From Bacillus sp. 1780r2a1 (GTDB taxonomy: Bacteria > Bacillota > Bacilli > Bacillales > Bacillaceae_H), in assembly GCA_024134725.1 (NCBI GenBank), contig CP099863.1:3593258-3657257 (forward strand): a stretch of 64,000 nucleotides of DNA. Reading direction: 5' to 3'. Position numbers and translations under genes: made by a program. Positions 37,761-47,175 of this stretch are shown piece by piece. How positions within the stretch are numbered: position 1 is the stretch's first letter; the number at the start of each line of letters is the position of its first letter. The notes beneath the pieces were generated by a model. It was given only the letters and a program-made list of their open reading frames with translations, did not search any database and had not been told where the DNA came from.

Positions 37761-39554
37761 TTAACGAACCCCCTCTTGTTGTTTTTTCGTTACTTTTTTC
37801 TCATCTTTTTTCTTTGTGTAGTCACGTTTACGTGGCTTAATTAATGACACGTCTACTTCTTCATAATGGAAAGCTGGTGCCTTTTTCTTATCAACAAATT
37901 GAGCCATTGTTGTTTTTAAGAATTCTTCATCGTTACGATCTGGGAATTCAGGCTTGTAGTGAGCGCCACGGCTTTCGTTACGATTATATGCCCCTAGCGT
38001 AACTACGCGAGAAAGCTGAAGCATATTTTGAAGCTGACGAGTAAACGTTGCACCTTGGTTACTCCATTTTGCTGTGTCGTTAATATTAATACGATCATAG
38101 CGTTCAATAAGCTCTTGAATTTTCTCATCTGTTTGTAATAGCTTGTCATTATAACGCACAACTGTCACGTTGTCAGTCATCCATTCTCCTAACTCTTTAT
38201 GAAGAATATACGCGTTTTCTGTCCCATCCATTGACATAATGCTTTGCCATTTTTCTTCTTCCTGTTTTACATGTTGATCATACAGGCTTGTTGGTAGAGC
38301 ATCCGCACTTTTCTCTAAACCTTTAATGTAATCAACAGCTTTTGGACCGGCAACCATACCGCCATAAATCGCTGACAGAAGTGAATTAGCACCTAAGCGA
38401 TTTGCACCGTGCTGAGAATAATCACACTCGCCTGCCGCAAACAGACCTGGGATATTTGTCATTTGATCATAGTCTACCCACAGTCCGCCCATTGAATAGT
38501 GAACAGCTGGGAAGATTTTCATTGGTACTTTACGTGGGTCATCCCCCATGAATTTTTCATAAATTTCAATGATACCACCAAGCTTAATATCAAGTTCTTT
38601 TGGGTCTTTATGAGAGAGATCTAAATACACCATGTTTTCGCCGTTAATACCAAGTTTTTGCGCTACACACACATCAAATATTTCACGTGTTGCAATGTCA
38701 CGAGGTACCAAGTTACCATAAGCAGGATATTTTTCTTCTAAGAAATACCAAGGTTTACCGTCTTTATATGTCCAAACACGTCCACCTTCACCACGAGCTG
38801 ATTCACTCATTAAGCGAAGCTTATCGTCTCCAGGAATAGCTGTTGGATGAATTTGGATAAACTCTCCATTTGAATAGTATGCTCCTTGTTGGTACACAAT
38901 TGATGCCGCTGAACCAGTATTAATAACTGAGTTCGTTGATTTTCCGAAAACAATACCAGGTCCACCTGTTGCCATGATTACCGCATCTGCAGGGAATGTT
39001 TTAATTTCCATAGACTTTAAATCTTGTGCAGTAATCCCTCGACAGGTGCGCTCGTCATCCAATACTGCCCCTAAGAACTCCCAACCTTCATACTTTGTTA
39101 CGAGTCCTGCTACTTCATAACGACGAACTTGCTCATCTAGTGCATACAGAAGTTGTTGACCTGTTGTTGCGCCTGCAAAGGCCGTTCTGTGATGCTGTGT
39201 TCCTCCGAATCGTCTGAAGTCTAACAAACCTTCAGGAGTACGGTTAAACATAACACCCATACGGTCCAATAAGTGAATAATTCCTGGAGCAGCTTCACAC
39301 ATTGCTTTTACTGGAGGTTGATTGGCTAAAAAGTCTCCGCCGTATACCGTATCGTCAAAGTGTTCCCATGGTGAATCTCCTTCACCTTTTGTATTTACAG
39401 CTCCGTTAATACCACCTTGAGCGCAAACTGAGTGAGATCTCTTCACTGGAACTAATGAAAACAAATCAACTTGTTTGCCAGACTCAGCAATTTTAATTGT
39501 CGCCATTAAGCCCGCTAAGCCGCCACCAACAACAATAATTCTTCCTTTACTCAT
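37761..39554 (-). CDS. sdhA: Succinate dehydrogenase flavoprotein subunit
   Basis: A 597-residue catalytic subunit oxidising succinate to fumarate. The FAD-binding GGGLAGLMA motif is at residues 9-17 and the covalently flavinylated histidine lies in RSHSVCAQGGINGA near residue 40. The active-site block HPTAIPG is near residue 243. The basic C-terminal tail is rich in Lys. It has a GAGTGAGG ribosome site and lies between sdhC and sdhB. Confidence 0.98.
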   Translation of the reverse strand: MSKGRIIVVGGGLAGLMATIKIAESGKQVDLFSLVPVKRSHSVCAQGGINGAVNTKGEGDSPWEHFDDTVYGGDFLANQPPVKAMCEAAPGIIHLLDRMGVMFNRTPEGLLDFRRFGGTQHHRTAFAGATTGQQLLYALDEQVRRYEVAGLVTKYEGWEFLGAVLDDERTCRGITAQDLKSMEIKTFPADAVIMATGGPGIVFGKSTNSVINTGSAASIVYQQGAYYSNGEFIQIHPTAIPGDDKLRLMSESARGEGGRVWTYKDGKPWYFLEEKYPAYGNLVPRDIATREIFDVCVAQKLGINGENMVYLDLSHKDPKELDIKLGGIIEIYEKFMGDDPRKVPMKIFPAVHYSMGGLWVDYDQMTNIPGLFAAGECDYSQHGANRLGANSLLSAIYGGMVAGPKAVDYIKGLEKSADALPTSLYDQHVKQEEEKWQSIMSMDGTENAYILHKELGEWMTDNVTVVRYNDKLLQTDEKIQELIERYDRININDTAKWSNQGATFTRQLQNMLQLSRVVTLGAYNRNESRGAHYKPEFPDRNDEEFLKTTMAQFVDKKKAPAFHYEEVDVSLIKPRKRDYTKKKDEKKVTKKQQEGVR

Positions 39555-39582
39555 TGTAACCTCACTCCTTTAAAACGTGATT

Positions 39583-40191
39583 TTATGCGAATGCGAATAA
39601 TGTGCGTACACCTACAAATGTTAATGCGAAGAAAATCGCTAACGTTACATATGTTGAGATTCGTTGTGAGCGAGGTGTTACAGTTAACCCCCAGCTAACT
39701 CCAAATGACCATAATCCATTAGCAAAATGAAAAATTGTTGAAACAACACCCACAATGTAAAATGCCATCATACCAGGATTACTTAAAATATCCTGCATCA
39801 TATTAAAATCTACTTTTTGACCAAGTGCAGCTTGAATACGTGTTTCCCAAACATGCCATGTAATAAAAATAAGCGTTATCACGCCAGATACACGTTGTAA
39901 GACAAACATCCAGTTACGGAAAAAACCGTATCTACTTACACTCGTTTTGGCAGTAAACGCAATATACAAGCCATAGATAGCATGAAATAAAATAGGTAAG
40001 AAGATAATAAAGATTTCAAGTGCGTAGCGAAAAGGTAAGCTTTCCATAAAATGAGCTGCTTGATTAAATGCTTCTTCTCCCTTTGTTGCAAAGTGGTTGA
40101 CAACCAGATGTTGGACTAAAAATATGCCTACTGGTATGACACCTAGTAAAGAATGTAGTTTGCGATACTGAAACTCTTTGTTCGCCGCCAT
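39583..40191 (-). CDS. sdhC: Succinate dehydrogenase cytochrome b558 subunit
   Basis: A 202-residue membrane anchor with five predicted helices and conserved histidines for two b haems (HSLLGVIP, QHLVVNH, FHAIYGLY, TWHVWE, FHFANGLW). It reduces menaquinone. The AAGGGGGG ribosome site precedes the ATG. It is first in the sdhCAB operon, about 120 bases past the predicted transcription start. Confidence 0.98.
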   Translation of the reverse strand: MAANKEFQYRKLHSLLGVIPVGIFLVQHLVVNHFATKGEEAFNQAAHFMESLPFRYALEIFIIFLPILFHAIYGLYIAFTAKTSVSRYGFFRNWMFVLQRVSGVITLIFITWHVWETRIQAALGQKVDFNMMQDILSNPGMMAFYIVGVVSTIFHFANGLWSFGVSWGLTVTPRSQRISTYVTLAIFFALTFVGVRTLFAFA

Positions 40192-40317
40192 GTGCGTATA
40201 CCCCCCTTAGTTAGATAAACAATGTTAGTGAAAACAAAGCTCCCGAATAAAATAAATAGATTGATACAGTAGAAAATGAAAACCTTTGCATTCTCTATTA
40301 AAATATGTGACACATCA

Positions 40318-40346
40318 ATTTTACTCCCATCAACATAGAGCGTCAA
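40318..40346 (-). promoter_or_regulatory. Sigma-A promoter of sdhCAB
   Basis: On the minus strand TTGACG lies 17 bases upstream of TAAAAT, giving a start near 40311. Confidence 0.75.
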
Positions 40347-40396
40347 GATAAGATGTTTAAATCTTCATTAAAATATAAATTTATGAAAAATTAAGT

Positions 40397-40412
40397 TTGT
40401 TAACGCTTACTG
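40397..40412. promoter_or_regulatory. cre-like CcpA site, proximal to sdh
   Basis: The minus strand AGTAAGCGTTAACA matches TGWAANCGNTNWCA at 13 of 14 positions. The centre is about 94 bases upstream of the predicted sdh start. Confidence 0.55.
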
Positions 40413-40463
40413 AGTTGTCGTTATAGGATTTTAGATTTTTTACACTTCTTATTGTACACCTTT

Positions 40464-40479
40464 ATGTAACCGTTTTCTA
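40464..40479. promoter_or_regulatory. cre-like CcpA site, distal
   Basis: The plus strand ATGTAACCGTTTTCTA fits WTGNAANCGNWNNCWW at all positions. It lies about 160 bases from both the sdh and yslB starts. Confidence 0.5.
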
Positions 40480-40658
40480 CAAAAGATTACGACTTCCTAT
40501 AAAAGGATATTCATTTTATTGCACAATAATTTTTTTACGTATTTTGAAAACTTATAGACGTAACAACAACTTCAAAGGATTTGCTTGATTTATTTTTAAA
40601 AAAAGATGAGAGACCTGTGTAATTTGTATATAATAGATGTAAAGAAAGAGGGGAAAAA

Positions 40659-41174
40659 ATGAGCAATCAACAAACTGAAACACAGCAAGAAATCGTTGAA
40701 ATTGAAGAAATCGATCAAACCGATACTCCACAAGTACCTACAACTCCTTATTTTGGATACAGCTTACTTCGAGATGTGTTAATTCCAGAGCTTCTTAGCA
40801 GTGATACAAATGAAATCTCGTACTGGGCAGGAAAGCAGTTAGCACGAAAATTCCCACTTTCCTCTGTTGAAGAGATTAGCGGCTTTTTTATAAAAGCTGG
40901 TTGGGGACAATTAACCATTTTAAAAACGGAAAAATATAACATTGAAATGGAATTAACAGGTGAAGTTGTGAAGCGAAGATTTACTGAGTATCCAAATTCA
41001 TCTTTTCATCTTGAAGCTGGCTTTGTTGCTGAACAAGTTCAGCAGTTAAAAAACTGCCTAACAGAAACCTATTTAACAAATAAAGAAAAAGCAGGCAAAA
41101 TCCTGTTTTCAGTTCAATGGGATAAAAAAGATATCATTACACCTGAAACTAGAGCGGAAAGATATAAGAAATAA
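40659..41174 (+). CDS. yslB: YslB-like DUF2507 protein
   Basis: A 171-residue cytoplasmic protein with an acidic N-terminal tail of about 30 residues followed by a DUF2507 domain (GYSLLRDVLIPELL through the C-terminus). The biochemical role is unknown; the family is distantly related to the V4R ligand-binding fold. The start ATG has AAGAGGGG upstream. It is divergent from sdhC as in B. subtilis and ends at a shared terminator with lysC. Confidence 0.88.
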   Translation: MSNQQTETQQEIVEIEEIDQTDTPQVPTTPYFGYSLLRDVLIPELLSSDTNEISYWAGKQLARKFPLSSVEEISGFFIKAGWGQLTILKTEKYNIEMELTGEVVKRRFTEYPNSSFHLEAGFVAEQVQQLKNCLTETYLTNKEKAGKILFSVQWDKKDIITPETRAERYKK

Positions 41175-41196
41175 AAGCGGGCAAAGCCCGCTTTTT
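41173..41196. terminator. Bidirectional terminator between yslB and lysC
   Basis: The stem AAAGCGGGC/GCCCGCTTT with an AAA loop, flanked by A and T runs, overlaps the yslB stop. Confidence 0.92.
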
Positions 41197-41197
41197 A

Positions 41198-41698
41198 TTA
41201 TTGAACTTGATAAATATCTTGCTCTTCTAATTCAAAAGCAGTATGTAATGTTTCTACCGCTTTGACCATTTCTTTATGTGGAACAACTGTTGATACTTTA
41301 ATTTCAGATGTGCTTACCATTTTCACTTCAATTTCTTCCACAGCTAATACTTCAAACATATCAGCCGCAACGCCAGGATTTGAAATCATCCCCGAACCAA
41401 CAATTGAAACTTTAGCTAAGCCACTTTCATGCTCCACTTTTTTATGACCAACTATGTCTTTTAATTGAGATAACACTGACAAAGTTGTATCCGTATCTTC
41501 TGTTTTAATAGAGAAAGAAATGGATAAACGGTTGTCTGACGTAACATTTTGAATAATGATATCTACATTGACATGTTCTTTTGCTAATGCTGTAAAAATG
41601 GTTGATAACGTCTGCAGCTCATTATTTAGCCCTTCAATGGTGACTCTTGAGATATTGTCTTCAAATGCGATTCCTCTTACTACTAAGTTTTGTTCCAT
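41198..41698 (-). CDS. lysC: Aspartokinase II, beta subunit (internal start within lysC)
   Basis: An in-frame ATG at 41698 within lysC is preceded by GGAGGAGG eight bases away, a far better ribosome site than the one for the full gene. It would give a 166-residue product (begins MEQNLVVRGIAF) containing only the ACT regulatory domains. B. subtilis aspartokinase II is known to be an alpha2beta2 enzyme whose beta subunit arises from just such an in-phase overlapping frame. Confidence 0.82.
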   Translation of the reverse strand: MEQNLVVRGIAFEDNISRVTIEGLNNELQTLSTIFTALAKEHVNVDIIIQNVTSDNRLSISFSIKTEDTDTTLSVLSQLKDIVGHKKVEHESGLAKVSIVGSGMISNPGVAADMFEVLAVEEIEVKMVSTSEIKVSTVVPHKEMVKAVETLHTAFELEEQDIYQVQ

Positions 41699-42433
41699 TG
41701 ATACTTCCTCCTCCACAATCGTTCCTCTTTCTGTTACTAAGCTTGACCTTACCTCTAGTGGCACCTGATAGTTTTTTGCAAACTCTACTGCTCGAGGATG
41801 CAATACGCCCGCCCCTAAATTTGCAAGCTCTAGCATTTCATCATATGAAATAGACTGCAGTTTACGAGCACCTTGTACGTAGCGAGGGTCAGTTGTAAAC
41901 ACTCCCGTTACGTCTGTATAAATATCGCACTTATCTGCTTTTAATGCTGCTGCTAAAGCAACGGCTGTTGTATCAGATCCGCCTCTGCCTAATGTTGTAA
42001 TGCTGTTATCTTCTGACATTCCCTGAAACCCTGCTACAACCACAATATGATTTTTTTTCAAACGCTCTGCAATAGCTTGTTCATTAATCTTGGTGATGCG
42101 TGCATTTCCATGCTGAGCTTCCGTACAAATTCCTGCCTGCCACCCTGTATAGGACGTAGCTTCATAACCTTTTTCTTGCAGCGCCATTGTAAGAAGGGAA
42201 ATCGTTACTTGCTCACCAGTTGTTAGTAGCATATCCATTTCTCGTTTACTTGGCTTACTTGTAATTTCCCCTGCCAATCTTACTAGTTCGTCTGTTGTTT
42301 TTCCCATTGCTGATACTACCACTATTACCTGGTTACCTCGCTGAACTTCTTGAATTACTCGATTGGCTACATTCTGAATTCGCTCGGTTGATCCAACAGA
42401 AGTACCACCAAATTTTTGAACGATTAATCCCAT
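41198..42433 (-). CDS. lysC: Aspartokinase II, alpha subunit (lysine-sensitive)
   Basis: A 411-residue enzyme phosphorylating aspartate, first step to lysine, threonine, methionine and diaminopimelate. The kinase domain starts MGLIVQKFGGTSVGS, and two ACT domains (about residues 265-410) bind lysine. I set the start at ATG 42433, which has AAAGGGTGAG upstream; a longer frame to 42463 includes that ribosome site and is rejected. An internal ribosome site gives the beta subunit. Transcription passes through a lysine riboswitch. Confidence 0.96.
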   Translation of the reverse strand: MGLIVQKFGGTSVGSTERIQNVANRVIQEVQRGNQVIVVVSAMGKTTDELVRLAGEITSKPSKREMDMLLTTGEQVTISLLTMALQEKGYEATSYTGWQAGICTEAQHGNARITKINEQAIAERLKKNHIVVVAGFQGMSEDNSITTLGRGGSDTTAVALAAALKADKCDIYTDVTGVFTTDPRYVQGARKLQSISYDEMLELANLGAGVLHPRAVEFAKNYQVPLEVRSSLVTERGTIVEEEVSMEQNLVVRGIAFEDNISRVTIEGLNNELQTLSTIFTALAKEHVNVDIIIQNVTSDNRLSISFSIKTEDTDTTLSVLSQLKDIVGHKKVEHESGLAKVSIVGSGMISNPGVAADMFEVLAVEEIEVKMVSTSEIKVSTVVPHKEMVKAVETLHTAFELEEQDIYQVQ

Positions 42434-42501
42434 AAGTATTCTCACCCTTTCTTTTATTTTCAATATGATAAAGAGGCGATCTATTGCTTAAGCTCAGACA
42501 A

Positions 42502-42740
42502 TAAAAAAAGCAATGAGATTGATATCTCATTGCTTAACGAACGAAAAGTATATAAAACGTTCAATGCCGTGAGATAGCTCTCCAAGAAACATATTCTTGA
42601 CAATCCTACATTTATTCAACGCAGAACCAGCAAATGACTCTATGAGATGTCATTCACTTCGGCAAATTTCCCTTTCCACATTCGTCTTTAGAGCTCATAC
42701 TCTTCAAAACGTGTACTCTTAAAATTTGCACCTCTATCTT
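42502..42740 (-). promoter_or_regulatory. Lysine riboswitch (L box) upstream of lysC
   Basis: The minus strand shows the L-box conserved blocks: AGATAGAGGTGC (42728-42739), AAGAGTA, GGAAAGGG, TTGCCGAAG, and the closing strand AGCTATCTC (42571-42579) that pairs with AGATAG as P1. The expression platform has an 11-bp terminator AAGCAATGAGA/TCTCATTGCTT followed by TTTTTTA. Lysine binding should cause termination before lysC. Confidence 0.93.
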
Positions 42741-42810
42741 CACTTCAGTTTAATGAAGTGTCATATGAAATTATGTTCTAGCTTATCAGAGTTTAAACTG
42801 GAATTCAATA

Positions 42811-44577
42811 CTAATTTTTTAAGGCTTCAACAATTTGCTCTGCAACCGACCTTGGAACTCCTGCATTTTGAATCTCTTCGATTGATGCTTCTTTCATTTT
42901 TTTAACAGACCCAAACTTTTGCAATAATGCTCTTTTACGCTTTTCTCCCACTCCTGGAATATTGTCTAATACAGACTGAAAAGCAGACTTAGAACGAACT
43001 TGCCGATGAAACGTAATAGCAAAGCGGTGAACCTCATCTTGAATTCGTTGAAGCAAATAGAACTCCTGGCTGTTACGCTCAAGTGGAACAATTTCAGGAG
43101 GGTCTCCAATCATTAAGTTAGATGTTCTATGCTTTTCATCTTTTACTAACCCAGCTGTAGGAATAAGCAACCCTAGTTCATTTTCCAAAACATCTTGAAC
43201 AGCTGCTAAATGACCTTTTCCACCGTCCACAATAAGTAAATCTGGTAAAGGTAAACCTTCTTTTAATACGCGCATATATCGTCTTCTTACCACTTCACGC
43301 ATTGAACCATAATCATCAGGGCCTTCAACTGTTTTAATTTTATATTTTCGATATTCCTTTTTTTCAGGCTTACCGTCAACAAAAACGATCATAGCAGAAA
43401 CTGGATCTGTTCCTTGAATGTTAGAATTGTCAAAAGCTTCAATGCGATAAGGAGCTTCAATTCCTAGTGCTTGTCCTAGCCGTTCCACAGCACCAACAGT
43501 ACGCTGTTCATCTCGTTCAATTAAATAAAACTTTTCTTTCAAAGCGATTTGGGCATTTTTTGAAGCAAGCTCAACAAGCTCTTTCTTTTTGCCTCGTTTT
43601 GGATGCTGAACGTCCACTTCTAACAGCTGTTCTGCAAGGTCTGCATTTACGGTTGCTGGTACAAGTACTTCTTTAGGCTTTAAGTTTTTCCCATAAAATT
43701 GTCCAATAAACGTTAAGAAATCTTCTTCTGGTTCGTTGTAAAACGGAAACATAGATACTTCGCGCTCAATTAGCTTTCCTTGTCGAATAAAGAAGACTTG
43801 CACACACATCCAACCCTTATCATAGGAGTAGCCAAATACATCACGATTAATAAAATCATTGAACGTTACCTTTTGCTTCTCCATTGTAGCTTCAATATGA
43901 GCAATTTGATCTCGATACTCTTTTGCACGTTCAAAGTCTAGCTCTTCTGAAGCTTTCAACATCTTTTCTGTCAATTCAATTTTCACCTGTTCATATCCAC
44001 CGCTTAGAAAGCGCGTAATATTGTCAATAATTTCTTTGTTCTGGCTATCTGTAATATCATATACACAGGGAGCTAGGCACTGTTCAATATGGTAATATAA
44101 ACATGCTCGATTAGGCATTGTCGTGCATTTGCGCAAAGGGTAAATACGATCTAATAGCCGCTTGGTTTCATTGGCAGCTTGAACGTTTGGATACGGTCCA
44201 AAATATTTCCCTTTATCCTTTTTAATTTTGCGCGTAATGACAAGTCGAGGGTGTTTTTCACTCGTAATTTTAATGAAGGGATATCCCTTATCGTCTTTCA
44301 GCATAATATTATATTTAGGGTCATGTTTTTTAATTAAATTCATTTCTAAAATAAGGGCTTCTAAATCTGAAGATGTCACAATATACTCAAAATCTACAAT
44401 ATCGTTAACTAGCCGCAGCGTTTTTCCATCATGAGACCCTGTGAAATAAGAACGAACTCGATTTTTTAAAACCTTTGCTTTTCCAACATAAATAACCGTT
44501 CCATGCTTATCTTTCATTAAATAACAACCCGGTTGCTCAGGTAAAATTACCAGTTTTTCTTTTAAATAAGGATTCAT
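42811..44577 (-). CDS. uvrC: UvrABC excinuclease subunit C
   Basis: A 588-residue nucleotide-excision repair nuclease making both incisions. The N-terminal GIY-YIG domain ([20 protein letters not shown], from residue 15) makes the 3' cut; a UVR motif near 200 binds UvrB; the RNase H-like domain ([23 protein letters not shown]) makes the 5' cut; two C-terminal helix-hairpin-helix motifs ([13 protein letters not shown]) bind DNA. The start ATG has GGAAGGAGAG upstream. Confidence 0.98.
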   Translation of the reverse strand: MNPYLKEKLVILPEQPGCYLMKDKHGTVIYVGKAKVLKNRVRSYFTGSHDGKTLRLVNDIVDFEYIVTSSDLEALILEMNLIKKHDPKYNIMLKDDKGYPFIKITSEKHPRLVITRKIKKDKGKYFGPYPNVQAANETKRLLDRIYPLRKCTTMPNRACLYYHIEQCLAPCVYDITDSQNKEIIDNITRFLSGGYEQVKIELTEKMLKASEELDFERAKEYRDQIAHIEATMEKQKVTFNDFINRDVFGYSYDKGWMCVQVFFIRQGKLIEREVSMFPFYNEPEEDFLTFIGQFYGKNLKPKEVLVPATVNADLAEQLLEVDVQHPKRGKKKELVELASKNAQIALKEKFYLIERDEQRTVGAVERLGQALGIEAPYRIEAFDNSNIQGTDPVSAMIVFVDGKPEKKEYRKYKIKTVEGPDDYGSMREVVRRRYMRVLKEGLPLPDLLIVDGGKGHLAAVQDVLENELGLLIPTAGLVKDEKHRTSNLMIGDPPEIVPLERNSQEFYLLQRIQDEVHRFAITFHRQVRSKSAFQSVLDNIPGVGEKRKRALLQKFGSVKKMKEASIEEIQNAGVPRSVAEQIVEALKN

Positions 44578-44656
44578 GTTGCTCTCCTTCCTTTAATACT
44601 CTTAACTTTCGCCAAAGTCTTCTTGCTTATCTATATTTATTATTCATCCATACAAA

Positions 44657-44694
44657 AATAAAAGGAAACGAATAAATGTTCGTTTCCTTTTATT
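44657..44694 (-). terminator. Second hairpin between trxA and uvrC
   Basis: A perfect 16-bp inverted repeat (44657-44672 with 44679-44694, six-base loop), AT-rich, followed on the minus strand by TTTTTG. It lies 53 bases beyond the trxA terminator and 80 before uvrC, so it is a back-up terminator or the end of an untranslated short transcript. Confidence 0.65.
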
Positions 44695-44746
44695 ATATCA
44701 CTTTTAGAAAAAATGTACGAAACCGCCAATAAGATATAAGTAGTAA

Positions 44747-44772
44747 AAAAACCTAGCTGTAGCTAGGTTTTT
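44747..44772 (-). terminator. Terminator after trxA
   Basis: The stem AAAAACCTAGC/GCTAGGTTTTT with a TGTA loop, followed on the minus strand by a T-run, six bases past the stop. Confidence 0.9.
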
Positions 44773-44777
44773 ATTAC

Positions 44778-45092
44778 TTACGCGTGCTTATCAACTAATT
44801 CGGCTAATGCTTCTTTTGGTTGGTAACCAATAACTTGGTCTACCTTTTGCCCGTCTTTAAATAAGATTAAAGTTGGGATACTCATTACGCCGTGGCTACC
44901 AGCAGTTTCTTGGTTTTCATCCACGTCTACTTTTACGATTTTCACTTTCTCACCGTATTCTTGATCTAATTCTTCAAGAACTGGAGCGATCATTTTACAT
45001 GGTCCACACCATGGTGCCCAAAAATCAACAAGAACTAGCCCTGAACCGATTTCATTTGAAAAAGTTTGATCTGTTGCGTGTGCAATTGCCAT
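44778..45092 (-). CDS. trxA: Thioredoxin
   Basis: A 104-residue cytoplasmic disulfide reductase with the WCGPC redox motif at residues 28-32 and the cis-proline in MSIPTL. It is reduced by thioredoxin reductase and serves ribonucleotide reductase and stress repair. The ATG has TTAGGAGG upstream. An extended -10 (TGGTATACT, near 45136-45144 on the minus strand) is the likely promoter; no clear sigma-B site was seen. Confidence 0.98.
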   Translation of the reverse strand: MAIAHATDQTFSNEIGSGLVLVDFWAPWCGPCKMIAPVLEELDQEYGEKVKIVKVDVDENQETAGSHGVMSIPTLILFKDGQKVDQVIGYQPKEALAELVDKHA

Positions 45093-45324
45093 TCTAATTC
45101 CTCCTAAATATATGCTATATCTACATGATAAAGAAAGTATACCACCTTCATATAACAGTGGCTATTTATTTGCTTATACTTTTTAGCATATCAGTAACAA
45201 CTTATTTACTACATAATACAGTCCTTTACAGACATGGAACATCTAAGGGCGAGTCATGCTAGATGACTTTATATAATACCTGTATCCTATTTTACACACC
45301 TTTAAACAATTCATTCATTATTTT

Positions 45325-45375
45325 CATAAGAAAAGTCTTTTCCACCATAGCGGGCAGAAAAGACTTTTTCTTATG
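45325..45375 (-). terminator. Terminator of the fadR-etfA operon
   Basis: A long stem (14-17 bp with one bulge) built on AAGTCTTTT/AAAAGACTT, overlapping the etfA stop and followed on the minus strand by TTTTCTTATG. Confidence 0.75.
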
Positions 45376-46351
45376 AGGATTGTACTTTTAATTTTTTAAA
45401 CTCTTCTGTAAGCATTGGTACGACTTCAAATAAGTCTCCGACAATGCCGTAATCGGCTACTTTAAAGATGTTTGCCTCTGCATCCTTGTTAATAGCCACA
45501 ATAACTTTTGAATTCGACATCCCAGCTAAATGTTGAATGGCTCCTGAGATACCACAAGCGATATAGAGATCTGGTGTTACGACTTTTCCTGTTTGACCAA
45601 TTTGAAGTGAGTAATCGCAATACTCCGCGTCACAAGCTCCACGGGATGCTCCAACTGCTCCACCAAGCACATCAGCTAATTCTTCTAGCGGCTTAAATCC
45701 GCCTTCGCTTTTTACACCACGTCCACCTGCAATAACCACTTTTGCTTCTGATAAATCTACCCCTTGAGTGGCTTTACGAACTACTTCTTTTACAATTGTA
45801 CGTAGATTTTTAATTTCCACATCAAGTTCTTTTATATCTCCTGTACGGTTCGTATCTTTTTCCAACACTGAAATATTGTTTGGACGAATAGTAGCAAAAA
45901 TAAAGTCGTCTGTAGAAATTTTCTTTTCAAACGCTTTTCCTGAATAAATTGGACGAGTAAAAACTAAGTTTCCACCTGCTACTTCAAGCGCTGTTACGTC
46001 TGATATCAGTCCTTTATCTAGACGAGCAGCCAGTTTAGGCGATAAATCTTTTCCTAAAGCCGTATGACCAAATATAATTGCGTTTGGTTTTTCTTCTTGA
46101 ATAACAGTCAAGAGTGCTTGTGCGTAGCCATCAGATGTGTAGGAAGCCAAATCATCATGCTCAATTACAATGACTCGGTTTGCTCCGTAATGAATGAGTT
46201 CTTCCCCTAAATCTTTTACCCCTTTACCAACAAGAACTCCAACCACTTCTCCACCCTCGGCAACCGCTGTACCTGCCGCAATTGCTTCAAATGATACGTG
46301 TCGTAATGCACCTTCTCTTGCTTCTCCTAACACCAATACTTTGCGTCCCAT
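45371..46351 (-). CDS. etfA: Electron transfer flavoprotein alpha subunit
   Basis: A 326-residue FAD-binding subunit of ETF that carries electrons from acyl-CoA dehydrogenases to the respiratory chain. The C-terminal FAD domain has GRGVKSEGGF, GASRGACDAEY and the signature YIACGISGAIQHLAGM near residue 265. It lies 28 bases after etfB and ends the operon. Confidence 0.97.
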   Translation of the reverse strand: MGRKVLVLGEAREGALRHVSFEAIAAGTAVAEGGEVVGVLVGKGVKDLGEELIHYGANRVIVIEHDDLASYTSDGYAQALLTVIQEEKPNAIIFGHTALGKDLSPKLAARLDKGLISDVTALEVAGGNLVFTRPIYSGKAFEKKISTDDFIFATIRPNNISVLEKDTNRTGDIKELDVEIKNLRTIVKEVVRKATQGVDLSEAKVVIAGGRGVKSEGGFKPLEELADVLGGAVGASRGACDAEYCDYSLQIGQTGKVVTPDLYIACGISGAIQHLAGMSNSKVIVAINKDAEANIFKVADYGIVGDLFEVVPMLTEEFKKLKVQSS

Positions 46352-46379
46352 CTCGATTCCCCCATTATCCTAAGCGTTT

Positions 46380-47153
46380 TTAAACTACTTTTGCTTCTGA
46401 ATGCAATAGCGTAACCAACTCTTTTACCTGATCTTGAATATCGCCACTTAAAACCCGTCCTGCTTCCTTTTTAGGCGGTAAATAAATTTCGATTGTTTTT
46501 GTTTTTGCTTCAACATCATCTTCATCTAAATCTAAATCATCTAATTCCAGCTCTTCTAGCGGCTTCTTTTTCGCTTTCATAATACCTGGTAAAGATGGAT
46601 AACGTGGTTCATTTAGACCTTGTTGCGCAGTAACCAGCAGCGGTAACGTTGTCTCAATAACTTCTGAGTCACCCTCTACATCTCTTACAACTGTTACGCT
46701 TGTTCCATTGATATCAAGCTTGGTTACCGTTGTAACGTACGGAATTTCTAATAATTCAGCGACACGTGGACCAACTTGGCCTGATCCTCCGTCGATTGCC
46801 ACGTTTCCTGCTAAAACTAAATCCGGCGATTGGTCTTTTAAATACTGCGCTAAAATTTTAGCTGTTGTATATTGGTCTCCATACTCAACATCGTCTTCAA
46901 TGTTAATTAACACTGCTTTGTCAGCTCCCATTGCGAGTGCTGTACGAAGCTCTTTTTCTGCTTCTTCACTTCCTACCGTTACAACCGTGATTTCTCCCCC
47001 GTGCTTATCTTTCAGCTGAATTGCTTCCTCTACTGCATATTCATCGTAAGGGTTAATAATAAACTCTGCTCCATCTTCTGCAATTTGACCGTTTTGTAAA
47101 GCGATTTTCTCCTCAGTATCGAATGTTCTTTTTAATAAAACATAAATATTCAT
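46380..47153 (-). CDS. etfB: Electron transfer flavoprotein beta subunit
   Basis: A 257-residue partner of EtfA that carries AMP and contacts dehydrogenases. The family signature is seen in VLAGNVAIDGGSGQVGPRVAELL near residue 110 and the recognition loop after PLLVTAQQGLNEPRYPSLPGIM. Ribosome site AGGAGGGG. Encoded between fadB and etfA. Confidence 0.97.
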   Translation of the reverse strand: MNIYVLLKRTFDTEEKIALQNGQIAEDGAEFIINPYDEYAVEEAIQLKDKHGGEITVVTVGSEEAEKELRTALAMGADKAVLINIEDDVEYGDQYTTAKILAQYLKDQSPDLVLAGNVAIDGGSGQVGPRVAELLEIPYVTTVTKLDINGTSVTVVRDVEGDSEVIETTLPLLVTAQQGLNEPRYPSLPGIMKAKKKPLEELELDDLDLDEDDVEAKTKTIEIYLPPKKEAGRVLSGDIQDQVKELVTLLHSEAKVV

Positions 47154-47175
47154 TTATTTCCCCTCCTAAAGATAG

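Larger units (their letters stand above)
40192..40658. promoter_or_regulatory. sdhC-yslB divergent control region
   Basis: This 467-base gap contains no supported gene. It holds the sdh promoter (40318-40346), two cre-like sites (40397-40412 and 40464-40479) and, near 40629, a TATAAT for yslB with a weak -35. Confidence 0.7.

Noticed and set aside
42464-42530. Minus-strand 65-codon frame in the lysC leader
   Set aside because: It is an out-of-frame run through the riboswitch terminator and the lysC start, with no ribosome site.
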